Below, piece after piece: positions 5,780 through 12,453 of a stretch of 15,437 bases of DNA. Position 1 is the first letter of the stretch; the number at the start of each line of letters is the position of its first letter. The DNA comes from JBGTLW01 sp041743835 (GTDB lineage: Bacteria > Planctomycetota > Phycisphaerae > Phycisphaerales > Phycisphaeraceae). The stretch is taken from positions 1 through 15,437 of the forward strand of contig JBGTLW010000336.1 of the NCBI GenBank assembly GCA_041743835.1. Direction: 5' to 3'. The translations under genes were made by a program, and so were the position numbers. Below the pieces are notes generated by a model. The model did no database searches. It had not been told where the DNA came from and saw only the letters and a list, made by a program, of their open reading frames with translations.

Positions 5780-8020
5780 ATGATCCCATCGCTCGCCCGC
5801 TGGTGTCTCCCGCTCATCGTGCTGGCCCTGATCCTTCCCGCGTTCGAGGCCCGGGCCTTGACCGATGAGCAAGTCGAGCAGGAAATCAACAAGCTCAAGC
5901 AATATCTCTATCAGCAGCAGGACCCGCAGATCGGCGGTTGGTTCGGCCAGTATCACGCGCACCCCAGAGAGGGTGGCGATGAGCAGAACCCTGAGAAGAA
6001 CAAAAACCTCGGGGGCCCGACCACCATGGCCACGCTCGCGCTGCTGGTCGCGGGCGAAAGCTCGCAGGACCCGCGCATGGCCAAGGCCATCGAGTACCTG
6101 CGCACGCTGGACATCTACGGCACGTATGCCCTGTCCGTGAAGGTTCACGTCTGGTCGTACCTGCCCGACCGCTACCTGGACAATCTCGAACGCGATGCGC
6201 AGCTTCTGCTCAGCGGGGCCGACCCCGAGCGCTCGAGTTGGCGTTACTGGGTCTATCCCAAACCAAGCACAGACTGGGACAACTCCACCAACCAGTACGG
6301 CATCCTCGGCATGTGGCAGTACGCCCAGCGCGGCGGACGGATCGACAACAAATTCTGGGACAACGCCGCCAAGCACTTCCTGGCCACGCAGCGTGACAAT
6401 GGGGGATGGGGTTACAGAACCACGGACCACCGGCTGACCATGACTTGCGCGGGCCTGACCTGCCTGGCTGTCGTCCAGCAGGAGCTGTTCCGCGACCGTG
6501 ACAAGCCCGTGGACAACATCGCCAAGGCGATGGACAGGGGCATGGAGTATCTGCACGACAGATACAAGCCGGGCGAAGGCGCCCACGGCGGCGGGGGTTA
6601 CTACCGCTACGGCGTCGAGCGGGTGGCGCTGGCGACCGGCGTCAAATACCTCAAGGGTAAGGACTGGTTCGAGGACATCGGCACCGTGATCGTCAAGAGT
6701 GCCGGTGGCAGTAGCGTGGTCAACAGCTCGTTTGACCTGATGTTCCTCGCCCGCGGCCGGGTCCCCGTGTGGGTCAACAAGATTCAACTCACCAATGGTG
6801 CCTGGAAGAATCGACCCAACGACATGTACTTCTTCTCGCGGCACCTGTCCAAGCTCAGCGAAAACGAGGTCAACTGGCAGTACGTCGGGCTCGAAAACCC
6901 GGTGATGGATTACCTGCCCGCGCCAGTTGCCTGGCTCTCGTCAGACGACAAAGTCGTGTTCAACGAGAAGGAAAAAGAGAACCTCAAGTTGTATCTCGAC
7001 CTGGGCGGGATGCTCGTCGCCAATCAAGAAAACTCGTCGTCGTTCGAGCAGTCCATCATCGAGCTCGCGGCCGAGCTTTACCCCGACTACAAGTGGACCG
7101 GCCTGGAGACCACCCACCCGCTGGGCAACCTCCTGTACCGCATCGAGGGCAGCAGCCTGCCGGTGAAGGTCCTGTCCAACGGCACACGCCCGCTCATCAT
7201 CATGCCCGACCGCGACTGGGGCCTGCCCCTGCAGAAAGACCGGGACCTCACCAAGTCGCAGCCCGGCCAGATCATGACCAACCTCTACGCGATGGTCAGC
7301 GACCGCGGGAGCCTGCCCAACCGACTGGTCCGCGAGTTCCCCACGGACTCGCCCAACCGCAGCAGCCACACCAAGGTTTACATCGGCTTGGCGAAGTTTG
7401 GCCCGGACAACAAGATGGGCAACCCCGAGCCCGCCGCGTGGACGGCCGTCCGCAATATCCTCGGCACAGAAGGTGCGCTCAACCTCCAGTGGGCCACCAC
7501 CCCGCTCAGCGAGATCGGTGGCGGCACCGTGGAATTCGATGGCCAGCCGCAGCCCATCAAGCTTCTTCACCTCGCTGGCAGTGAGCTGGATGCGAATTAC
7601 CAGTTGAGCGAGGCCGAGAAGCAGGCCATCAAAGCCTTCGTCGATGGCGGGGGCACCATCTTCCTCGAAGGTGTGGGTGGCCGGTCTGAGTTTGCGGTGA
7701 ACATGGAGCGTCAGCTCAGCGAGGTGCTGGGCGCCGGCGGGTCGCGGCTGAGCAGTGTGGACCCCATCATCAGTGGGGCGGGCGGGGCCGCGGGCCGGTC
7801 TGTCGGCACGGCTGTGTACCGCAAGTTCTCGATCATCAACATGAGCGCGGGCACGCGTCCCCGCCTCGGCGCGATTATGGTGAATGGCCGTGCCGCCGTG
7901 GTCATCTCATCGGAGGACGTCTCCATGGGAGCGCTTGGGATCCGCCACTGGGGTGTCAACGGCTACCAGTCGCAAACCGCACGTCAGATCCTCACCAACA
8001 TGATCCTGGCCGTGAAGTAA
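5780..8020 (+). CDS. Secreted terpene-cyclase-like toroid / DUF4159 protein
   Basis: A 746-residue exported protein. The Sec signal peptide covers about 1-26, with likely cleavage after ARA. The N-terminal half (about 28-330) has repeats of the prenyltransferase/squalene-oxidase alpha/alpha-toroid kind: QDPQIGGW, GGPTTMATLALL and TQRDNGGWGYR. No DxDD or DCTAE catalytic motif of true cyclases is visible, so binding is likelier than cyclisation. The C-terminal half matches DUF4159, with MYFFSRHLSKLSENEVNWQY and LDLGGMLVAN. A second class I glutamine-amidotransferase-like stretch around 575-670 contains AFVDGGGTIFLEG. This combination is common in planctomycetes but has no known biochemical role. 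Start: the ATG at 5780 has GGAG at 5770-5773 with 6-base spacing. The gene stands alone here, without the MoxR/DUF58 genes that I recall often accompanying DUF4159 proteins. Confidence 0.88.
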   Translation: MIPSLARWCLPLIVLALILPAFEARALTDEQVEQEINKLKQYLYQQQDPQIGGWFGQYHAHPREGGDEQNPEKNKNLGGPTTMATLALLVAGESSQDPRMAKAIEYLRTLDIYGTYALSVKVHVWSYLPDRYLDNLERDAQLLLSGADPERSSWRYWVYPKPSTDWDNSTNQYGILGMWQYAQRGGRIDNKFWDNAAKHFLATQRDNGGWGYRTTDHRLTMTCAGLTCLAVVQQELFRDRDKPVDNIAKAMDRGMEYLHDRYKPGEGAHGGGGYYRYGVERVALATGVKYLKGKDWFEDIGTVIVKSAGGSSVVNSSFDLMFLARGRVPVWVNKIQLTNGAWKNRPNDMYFFSRHLSKLSENEVNWQYVGLENPVMDYLPAPVAWLSSDDKVVFNEKEKENLKLYLDLGGMLVANQENSSSFEQSIIELAAELYPDYKWTGLETTHPLGNLLYRIEGSSLPVKVLSNGTRPLIIMPDRDWGLPLQKDRDLTKSQPGQIMTNLYAMVSDRGSLPNRLVREFPTDSPNRSSHTKVYIGLAKFGPDNKMGNPEPAAWTAVRNILGTEGALNLQWATTPLSEIGGGTVEFDGQPQPIKLLHLAGSELDANYQLSEAEKQAIKAFVDGGGTIFLEGVGGRSEFAVNMERQLSEVLGAGGSRLSSVDPIISGAGGAAGRSVGTAVYRKFSIINMSAGTRPRLGAIMVNGRAAVVISSEDVSMGALGIRHWGVNGYQSQTARQILTNMILAVK

Positions 8021-8043
8021 GCCGTTCCACGGGCACGCCCATC

Positions 8044-8099
8044 ACAGAGCCGCCGCGTCCCCGCGGCGGTCCGCCTCGGGGACGAGGCGGCTCTGACGG
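8044..8099. repeat. Dispersed palindromic repeat, family A, copy 1
   Basis: A long near-perfect hairpin between two convergent genes. CAGAGCCGCC (8045-8054) pairs with GGCGGCTCTG (8086-8095) and CGTCCCC (8056-8062) pairs with GGGGACG (8078-8084). A second copy with almost the same left 35 bases lies at 12377-12430, again between convergent genes. No T-run follows, so it is REP-like or a Rho-independent-like structure without a tail. Confidence 0.85.
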
Positions 8100-8132
8100 A
8101 CAAAATATCGCGCAAATTACTGTGATTCGCCT

Positions 8133-8267
8133 CAGAACATGTATGAGAATGGGGTGCCATGGTCAACGAGCGCAGCGAGGCAGGCCATGTGTGACACCTA
8201 TCTCGCGCCATCCATGGCCTGCGCTACGCTTGACCATGGCACCCAGCCCCATCTCGTACACGTTCTC
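8133..8267. repeat. Long imperfect inverted repeat, family B (GGGTGCCA ends)
   Basis: The left arm 8133-8189 and right arm 8213-8267 are imperfect reverse complements over about 55 bases. The best blocks are TGCCATGGTCAA (8155-8166) with TTGACCATGGCA (8230-8241), and CAGGCCATG with CATGGCCTG. The inner loop is about 23 bases. The right arm reaches into the stop codon of the glycosyltransferase gene (8266-8268). It could form a large cruciform or a shared 3'-end structure. No transposase or target-site duplication is visible. Confidence 0.8.
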
Positions 8268-9831
8268 ACTCAACGTGCTTGTGCCGTGGCTGCCACATCA
8301 GCCACATCAGGACGCCGCAGAGCATCAGCAGCGCCCAGCCCATGCCCGGCAGTGAGCCGTTGATGAACGAGTGGAGCACCGGGTACGGCCCACGCTGCCC
8401 GCCGATCATCGAGCTAAGCGTCTGCATGGACGCCAGCCCGGTGATGAGCAGGTGCAGCAGCAACCCCTTCACGCCGATCACGATGAACGCCGCAGACAGC
8501 GCCGCGCCCCACAGCAAGTAGCGCTCGTGCATCTGTGGCATGAGCGCGAACATGAGCACCCAAGGGCCGATGGCCGCGACCAGGAACACCCGCTGGCGAT
8601 GCCTTGCCGCGCGTGCCGCACACCACCCGCACCACGCAAGCGTCAGCCCATAGCCGACCACCATCGCGGTGCGTAGCGGCAGGTCAAAGCCCAGCAGTTC
8701 CGGCGCGACGCTGTCGCGCAGCTTCCATCGCCACCCGGACTGGAGCAGGCCCGCGAGGTTGCCGACCCGTCCCATGTGCATGGCAAAGTGGTTGTCGGTC
8801 GGGCCGCGCCAACCGACGTAGAACCACGCCATGCTGCTGCCGTACCACCACGCGCACCAGGCCGTGGCCCCGACACCAAGCACCGCCGCGACATGCACGA
8901 CCCCCGACGACCACAGCCGCCGCCGGCGCCCCGTGGCCCAGAACGCGAGCGTGCCCAGGGCCGTGACCATCAATACCGCTTTCACAGCCGGCTCATCGCG
9001 CAGCAGCCACGGATACGTCACCAGCACCACACCCAGCGCAAACCCCAGCGCCAGCTTCAAGATGCCGACCCATTGCCCACGCAGCAGCGGGATCAGCACC
9101 AGCACCGGCGCGACCATCAGGATCTGGCCCTTGAGCATCGCCCCGACCGCGACCAGCAGACCCGCGACAAGAAAGTGCTTCACGCTGACCGCAAGCAGCG
9201 CCCAGATGAAGAACGGCAAGGCCCACGCGTCCCACTGCGGCCAGGCGTGCGCGTTGATCATCAGCGCGGGGTTGAACCACAGAAGCACAGCCGCAAGCCC
9301 ACCCACCGCCCACGCCCGCATGGGGCGCGGCTCGCCCAAGGCGTCGGCCTGCCGGGCGAACCACAGCCGCACCAGCAGCAACAGCCCTAGCACCGACGCC
9401 AGTTCCATCGCCAGATTCAGCCGAAGCAGCGGCCAAGTCAGCGCGTATTCATTGCGCCAGCGCTCGATGCCCGGCTCCTGCACCCGCAGCCACTTGACCC
9501 ACTCCGTGACAACCAGCAGACGCAGCGGCGGGTAGTCCAAGCCGTAGCGTCCCTCTGTCCCGCGGGCCTCCACCAACGGGTCGTACACATTGAGGTAGCC
9601 CTGGTCCGCGGCCCGGCTCCCCTGCCGAAACGCGTTGTGGATATCACCCATGAAGCGGATGTCCTGCGCCGCATCCCACGCCCACCGCCGCACGCCGATG
9701 CCCGCGTAGATCGATGCGCCGAGCATCAGCAGCAGGGCCGCGTAACCCGCCACGCGCAACGCGCGCTTCTGGCGCGGGGCGCTGGCCGTGGCGTTGGTGG
9801 CGTGGGCTACATCTGAGTCGGATGGGATCAT
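8266..9831 (-). CDS. GT-C membrane glycosyltransferase, ALG6/ALG8-like
   Basis: A 521-residue polytopic protein with a cytoplasmic N-terminus and about ten or more hydrophobic segments, the first near 25-45. Loop motifs fit GT-C enzymes that take sugars from lipid-phosphate carriers. An acidic first-loop motif is present (MGDIHNAF, 61-68). YGLDYPPLRLL (96-106) closely recalls the LDYPPL signature of ALG6/ALG8 glucosyltransferases. HAWPQWDAW (195-203) follows, and a C-terminal MHERYLL (434-440) is in the place of the HEK/HER motif of that family. It probably transfers a hexose to a lipid-linked or surface glycan on the outer face of the inner membrane; donor and acceptor are unknown. Start: the ATG at 9831 follows a -10-like TACAAT by 8 bases; the frame is open 48 bases upstream but without a ribosome site. 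Confidence 0.8.
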   Translation of the reverse strand: MIPSDSDVAHATNATASAPRQKRALRVAGYAALLLMLGASIYAGIGVRRWAWDAAQDIRFMGDIHNAFRQGSRAADQGYLNVYDPLVEARGTEGRYGLDYPPLRLLVVTEWVKWLRVQEPGIERWRNEYALTWPLLRLNLAMELASVLGLLLLVRLWFARQADALGEPRPMRAWAVGGLAAVLLWFNPALMINAHAWPQWDAWALPFFIWALLAVSVKHFLVAGLLVAVGAMLKGQILMVAPVLVLIPLLRGQWVGILKLALGFALGVVLVTYPWLLRDEPAVKAVLMVTALGTLAFWATGRRRRLWSSGVVHVAAVLGVGATAWCAWWYGSSMAWFYVGWRGPTDNHFAMHMGRVGNLAGLLQSGWRWKLRDSVAPELLGFDLPLRTAMVVGYGLTLAWCGWCAARAARHRQRVFLVAAIGPWVLMFALMPQMHERYLLWGAALSAAFIVIGVKGLLLHLLITGLASMQTLSSMIGGQRGPYPVLHSFINGSLPGMGWALLMLCGVLMWLMWQPRHKHVE

Positions 9832-9839
9832 GCGGCCGC

Positions 9840-9845
9840 ATTGTA
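9840..9845 (-). promoter_or_regulatory. -10-like TACAAT before the GT-C gene
   Basis: TACAAT on the - strand ends 8 bases before the ATG at 9831. The -35 position holds GC-rich sequence of the upstream hairpin, so only the -10 is supported. No Shine-Dalgarno is present. The pattern matches the other possible leaderless starts in this window. Confidence 0.25.
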
Positions 9846-9847
9846 AA

Positions 9848-9877
9848 GCCCGGCCGCGCTGTGGGGCGCGGCCGGGC
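9848..9877 (-). terminator. Hairpin after the redoxin gene, probable terminator
   Basis: A perfect 12-bp stem, GCCCGGCCGCGC with GCGCGGCCGGGC, and a 6-base loop lie 64 bases beyond the redoxin stop. On the - strand the stem is followed by TTTACAAT, a short T-tract. The same T-tract overlaps the -10-like element of the GT-C gene, so terminator and next promoter are packed together. Confidence 0.55.
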
Positions 9878-9941
9878 AATGGTTTTCGTCACATCGTCAG
9901 CGGGAACTGTCGTTCGGACAAGTCCCCGCGTGAGGTGATGA

Positions 9942-10547
9942 TTACCCCTTGAACTTGATGGTGCAGCCGTAGGGCTTGGTCTGCGGCACCGACACCGCTT
10001 CATCCGCGATGATCTGGTCCAGCGCCTGACGCACGTAGTTGATGCGCTCGTCATCGCTCATGTTGCCGCGGGGGTCGTTGTCGATCGCCCCGGCGTAGAG
10101 CACCTTGCCGTTCTTGATGATGCGCATGTCCGGGGTGGTCTTCGCGCCGTAGGCCTTGGCGACCTCGCCGCTGTTGTCGTCGAGGATCGGGTAGGGCAGG
10201 TTGTTGGCCTCGACATCCGAGGCGTTGGACTCGATCGTGGCGAAGTGGCTCGAATCGATCGCCAGCCAGACCACGTCCTTGGACTTGTACTCATTGGCCA
10301 GGGTGACCATCGTGTTGAACTTCTCGTTGTGGTGACGCACGACGAACGGGCACTTGAAGCTGATCCACTCGAGCACGACGATCTTGTCCTTAAAGTCGGA
10401 GAGCGAGACTTCTTTGCCGGTGTGGTCCTTAAGCGTGAAGGCGGGCGCGGCATTGGCGGCGTCATCCTCCGCTTGGACGGGTGTGAGGGTGAACATCGCG
10501 GCCAGCGCGAGGGTCAGGGCGGTGAAAACGGCGAGGGTTCGTTGCAT
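9942..10547 (-). CDS. Periplasmic PRX-like redoxin (AhpC/TSA-thioredoxin fold)
   Basis: A 201-residue secreted protein: the signal peptide is about 1-26 (AxA-like VQA end), then a redoxin domain. Landmarks are APAFTLKDHTGKEVSLSDFKDK (35-55), the strand VVLEWISFKCPFV with Cys66, and the cis-Pro region TTPD (137-140). The C-terminal KPYGCTIKF carries Cys195. This layout is that of the PRX_like1-type family, in which the active segment has one Cys (CP[FY]V) instead of CxxC and the conserved GCxIK tail holds a second. A role in periplasmic peroxide or thiol chemistry is likely. The ATG at 10547 has AGGAG at 10556-10560 with 7-base spacing; the upstream extension to 10700 is not supported. A -10-like TAGAAT lies at 10589-10594. 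The DsbD-N-like gene ends 88 bases upstream on the same strand. Confidence 0.88.
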   Translation of the reverse strand: MQRTLAVFTALTLALAAMFTLTPVQAEDDAANAAPAFTLKDHTGKEVSLSDFKDKIVVLEWISFKCPFVVRHHNEKFNTMVTLANEYKSKDVVWLAIDSSHFATIESNASDVEANNLPYPILDDNSGEVAKAYGAKTTPDMRIIKNGKVLYAGAIDNDPRGNMSDDERINYVRQALDQIIADEAVSVPQTKPYGCTIKFKG

Positions 10548-10635
10548 GGCAAGGCTCCTAAAAAGGGGGTGAGGGATCGGGTCGCAGCATTCTAAGCGGG
10601 AGTTTTCAGGGCTTCCGGCTTCCGGGGCGCGAAAA

Positions 10636-11613
10636 TTACTCGGTTGTGGGCGGTTGGGCCAACACATGAACGGGCACGGACACCGCGCGGACCGAGCCAT
10701 CGGCCTCGGTCCATCGCACCAGGGATCGCAGGGGCGCTGTGCCCGGCTTCATGCCGCGTAACAACTTGACCTCCTGGGTGATGCGGGTCACACCTTTGTC
10801 GGTGGCAACCGTGGCCGGGGGGTTCGCTATCGCTGGGTCCGAGCCGGGGAAGAAGCCGATGCCCTCGGGCACCTCTCCACGCCACACCAACTCAAGTTGG
10901 TATTGCCCCGCCTGCTCGCCCGCCGCAATCCCGCCGGTGAGCTTCACCGCCACGCGATCGCTGACGGCTTCCACACCCCGTGGCACCGGCAGCGTGTCGA
11001 ACAATGAAGCGTCTGCGGGTTTGGAGGTGGTGGCAACAGGCAGGGTCAGCGTCGCCGAGCCATCGCCGGGCACGCAGGACTCCCGGCAGATCAGCCAATC
11101 TGCTTTAACCGTGAGTGTCAGGTCTTCGCTGGCGTAATCCGCGGGGACTTTCACCTCCGCGACGAACATCACGCGGTCCTTGTATCCAAAGTTTACCAGC
11201 CCGCCCTCAAGCTCGAAACGCTCGGGGATCGGCCAGGCAAAATCGCCAATCTCAACCCCCGGAAACTCCGGAGACCCCGGCTCGCCCTCTGGCCCAGCAA
11301 GGCGGAGGACGGTGGCCATGCCCGTGTCGCCGGGGTTGTGCCAGTAGATGTGCCAGCCCGGCTCGATGTCCATCAGGACACCCACACGCAGCGTTTGGCC
11401 GGGCACAGCCGCATCGCGGTCGGCCACCAGCTTCACCTTCACCTCCGGCATGGCCGCGAACGCAACCCCAGCACCACCCATCACCCACACGACCAGCAGC
11501 GCCAGCCCGAGGCCCAAATGCCAGAAAACCCCAGCCTCTGTTGACCCCGCGTGGTACGGGGCCGGGGCTGCGGTGTGGAGCGGTTCAAAAAGGTGGGTTC
11601 GGGCTTGTTCCAT
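10636..11613 (-). CDS. Stand-alone DsbD N-terminal-domain protein
   Basis: A 325-residue protein. A hydrophobic segment at about 29-53, preceded by an unusually long N-terminus of some 27 residues, exports or anchors it. The rest is a DsbD N-domain-like (PF11412-type) immunoglobulin-like fold. Its hallmarks are GWHIYWHNPGDTG (86-98), WPIPERFE (127-134), NFGYKD (141-146), and the redox pair in WLICRESCVPG (173-183) with Cys176 and Cys180. The eight-helix DsbD core and C-terminal thioredoxin domain are absent, so electrons must come from another protein or the domain has another use. About 125 residues follow the Cys motif. The ATG at 11613 lies 8 bases after -10-like TAAGAT; an in-frame ATG at 11637 is an alternative. 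The longer open frame up to 12414 only mirrors the gene on the opposite strand. The redoxin downstream is a plausible partner. Confidence 0.82.
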   Translation of the reverse strand: MEQARTHLFEPLHTAAPAPYHAGSTEAGVFWHLGLGLALLVVWVMGGAGVAFAAMPEVKVKLVADRDAAVPGQTLRVGVLMDIEPGWHIYWHNPGDTGMATVLRLAGPEGEPGSPEFPGVEIGDFAWPIPERFELEGGLVNFGYKDRVMFVAEVKVPADYASEDLTLTVKADWLICRESCVPGDGSATLTLPVATTSKPADASLFDTLPVPRGVEAVSDRVAVKLTGGIAAGEQAGQYQLELVWRGEVPEGIGFFPGSDPAIANPPATVATDKGVTRITQEVKLLRGMKPGTAPLRSLVRWTEADGSVRAVSVPVHVLAQPPTTE

Positions 11614-11707
11614 CGCGGGGAATCTTAGGCAAGGCATCACTGACGCGGCCTGAGCAGGTCTAACGCACGGAATGCTGTGGTTATTCCCGATTTTATGCCG
11701 ATAGCTG

Positions 11708-11719
11708 TCGCATATGCGA
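11708..11719. promoter_or_regulatory. 12-bp perfect palindrome over a start codon
   Basis: TCGCATATGCGA contains the ATG of the PLD-like gene (11714-11716). It could be an operator or an mRNA structure hiding the start, or chance. No Shine-Dalgarno precedes this ATG. Confidence 0.2.
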
Positions 11720-12355
11720 GGCGCCGGACCCATCACGCTGCCCCAGGCCGGCCCCGCAGGACATGTGGAGCTTATCACCGGCCGGGAACACTTCACCCGC
11801 GTCGTGCTCGGCGGCATGCTCAAGGCCACGGTCTCGCTCGACATCATCACCGCGGACTTCAAGGCGATGCTCGTCCCTCTGCCCGGCCAAGCGACTGGCC
11901 GGGGCTTCCGGGGCGGACGGGGCGCGGAGTCGATCGTCAGCCATCTGGTCAAGCTCGCGGACAAGGGTGTCGAGATACGCCTGCTGCACGCGGGGGTGCC
12001 CACGGGCCCGGCCCTGCGCGTGCTGCAACAGTTCTTCCGGCGGCAGGGCGACGCCAAGCAGGCCGGCCGACCCGTCGGCCACTTCATCATCCGCCGCTGC
12101 CCCCGTGTCCACGCCAAGGCCGTCGTCGTGGACACCGCCGCGATGTACCTGGGCAGCGCGAACCTCACCGGCGCAGGCCTGGGCGCGAAGGTGGACGCCA
12201 ACCGCAACTTCGAGTTCGGCATCTGGACCGAGTCCGGCGACCTCATCGATGCCACGCTCGACCACTTCAACCAGATCTGGGAGGGGGGCCACTGCGAGGG
12301 CTGCGGCCGAAAGGACGTCTGCCCCGTCCCCCTCGAAGAACCCCGCTTAGGATGA
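11714..12355 (+). CDS. Single-HKD phospholipase D-like protein with C-terminal Cys cluster
   Basis: A 213-residue soluble protein with one PLD/HKD motif: His133-x-Lys135-x4-Asp140 in VHAKAVVVD, followed by GSANLTGAG (147-155). Proteins of the family with one motif (Nuc-type nucleases and relatives) dimerise to form the active site. The N-terminal half has the usual preceding strand/helix pattern, including EIRLLHAGVP (87-96). There is no signal peptide, so a cytoplasmic phosphodiesterase, possibly on nucleic acid, is more likely than a lipase. An odd feature is the C-terminal HCEGCGRKDVC (193-203), with Cys194, Cys197 and Cys203 plus His193, resembling a metal site. The gene is divergent from the DsbD-N-like gene (100 bases between starts) and convergent with aroG. 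I do not know its substrate. Confidence 0.8.
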   Translation: MRGAGPITLPQAGPAGHVELITGREHFTRVVLGGMLKATVSLDIITADFKAMLVPLPGQATGRGFRGGRGAESIVSHLVKLADKGVEIRLLHAGVPTGPALRVLQQFFRRQGDAKQAGRPVGHFIIRRCPRVHAKAVVVDTAAMYLGSANLTGAGLGAKVDANRNFEFGIWTESGDLIDATLDHFNQIWEGGHCEGCGRKDVCPVPLEEPRLG

Positions 12356-12376
12356 CGCAGCCATTTGTCGTAATCC

Positions 12377-12430
12377 ACAGAGCCGACGCGTCCCCGCGGC
12401 GGTCCGCGTCGCAAGCGACGCGGCTCCTAC
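12377..12430. repeat. Dispersed palindromic repeat, family A, copy 2
   Basis: ACAGAGCCG-A-CGCGTCCCCGCGGCGG and the next bases match copy 1 at 8044 with only two differences over about 35 bases. The right half differs, but it forms its own hairpin CGCGTCGC-AA-GCGACGCG (12405-12422), and GAGCCG/CGGCTC closes the outer stem. Compensating changes between copies keep the stem although the bases differ. It lies between the convergent PLD-like and aroG genes. Confidence 0.85.
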
Positions 12431-12453
12431 GCGAAATGACGCCGAGCGCCGAC

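Noticed and set aside
5717..6844. 375-codon open frame opposite the DUF4159 gene
   Set aside because: Shadow of the real gene; no signal peptide or family motif.
11614..12414. 267-codon N-terminal extension of the DsbD-N-like protein
   Set aside because: It overlaps the PLD-like gene on the other strand, is low-complexity, and would place the export signal in the middle of the protein.
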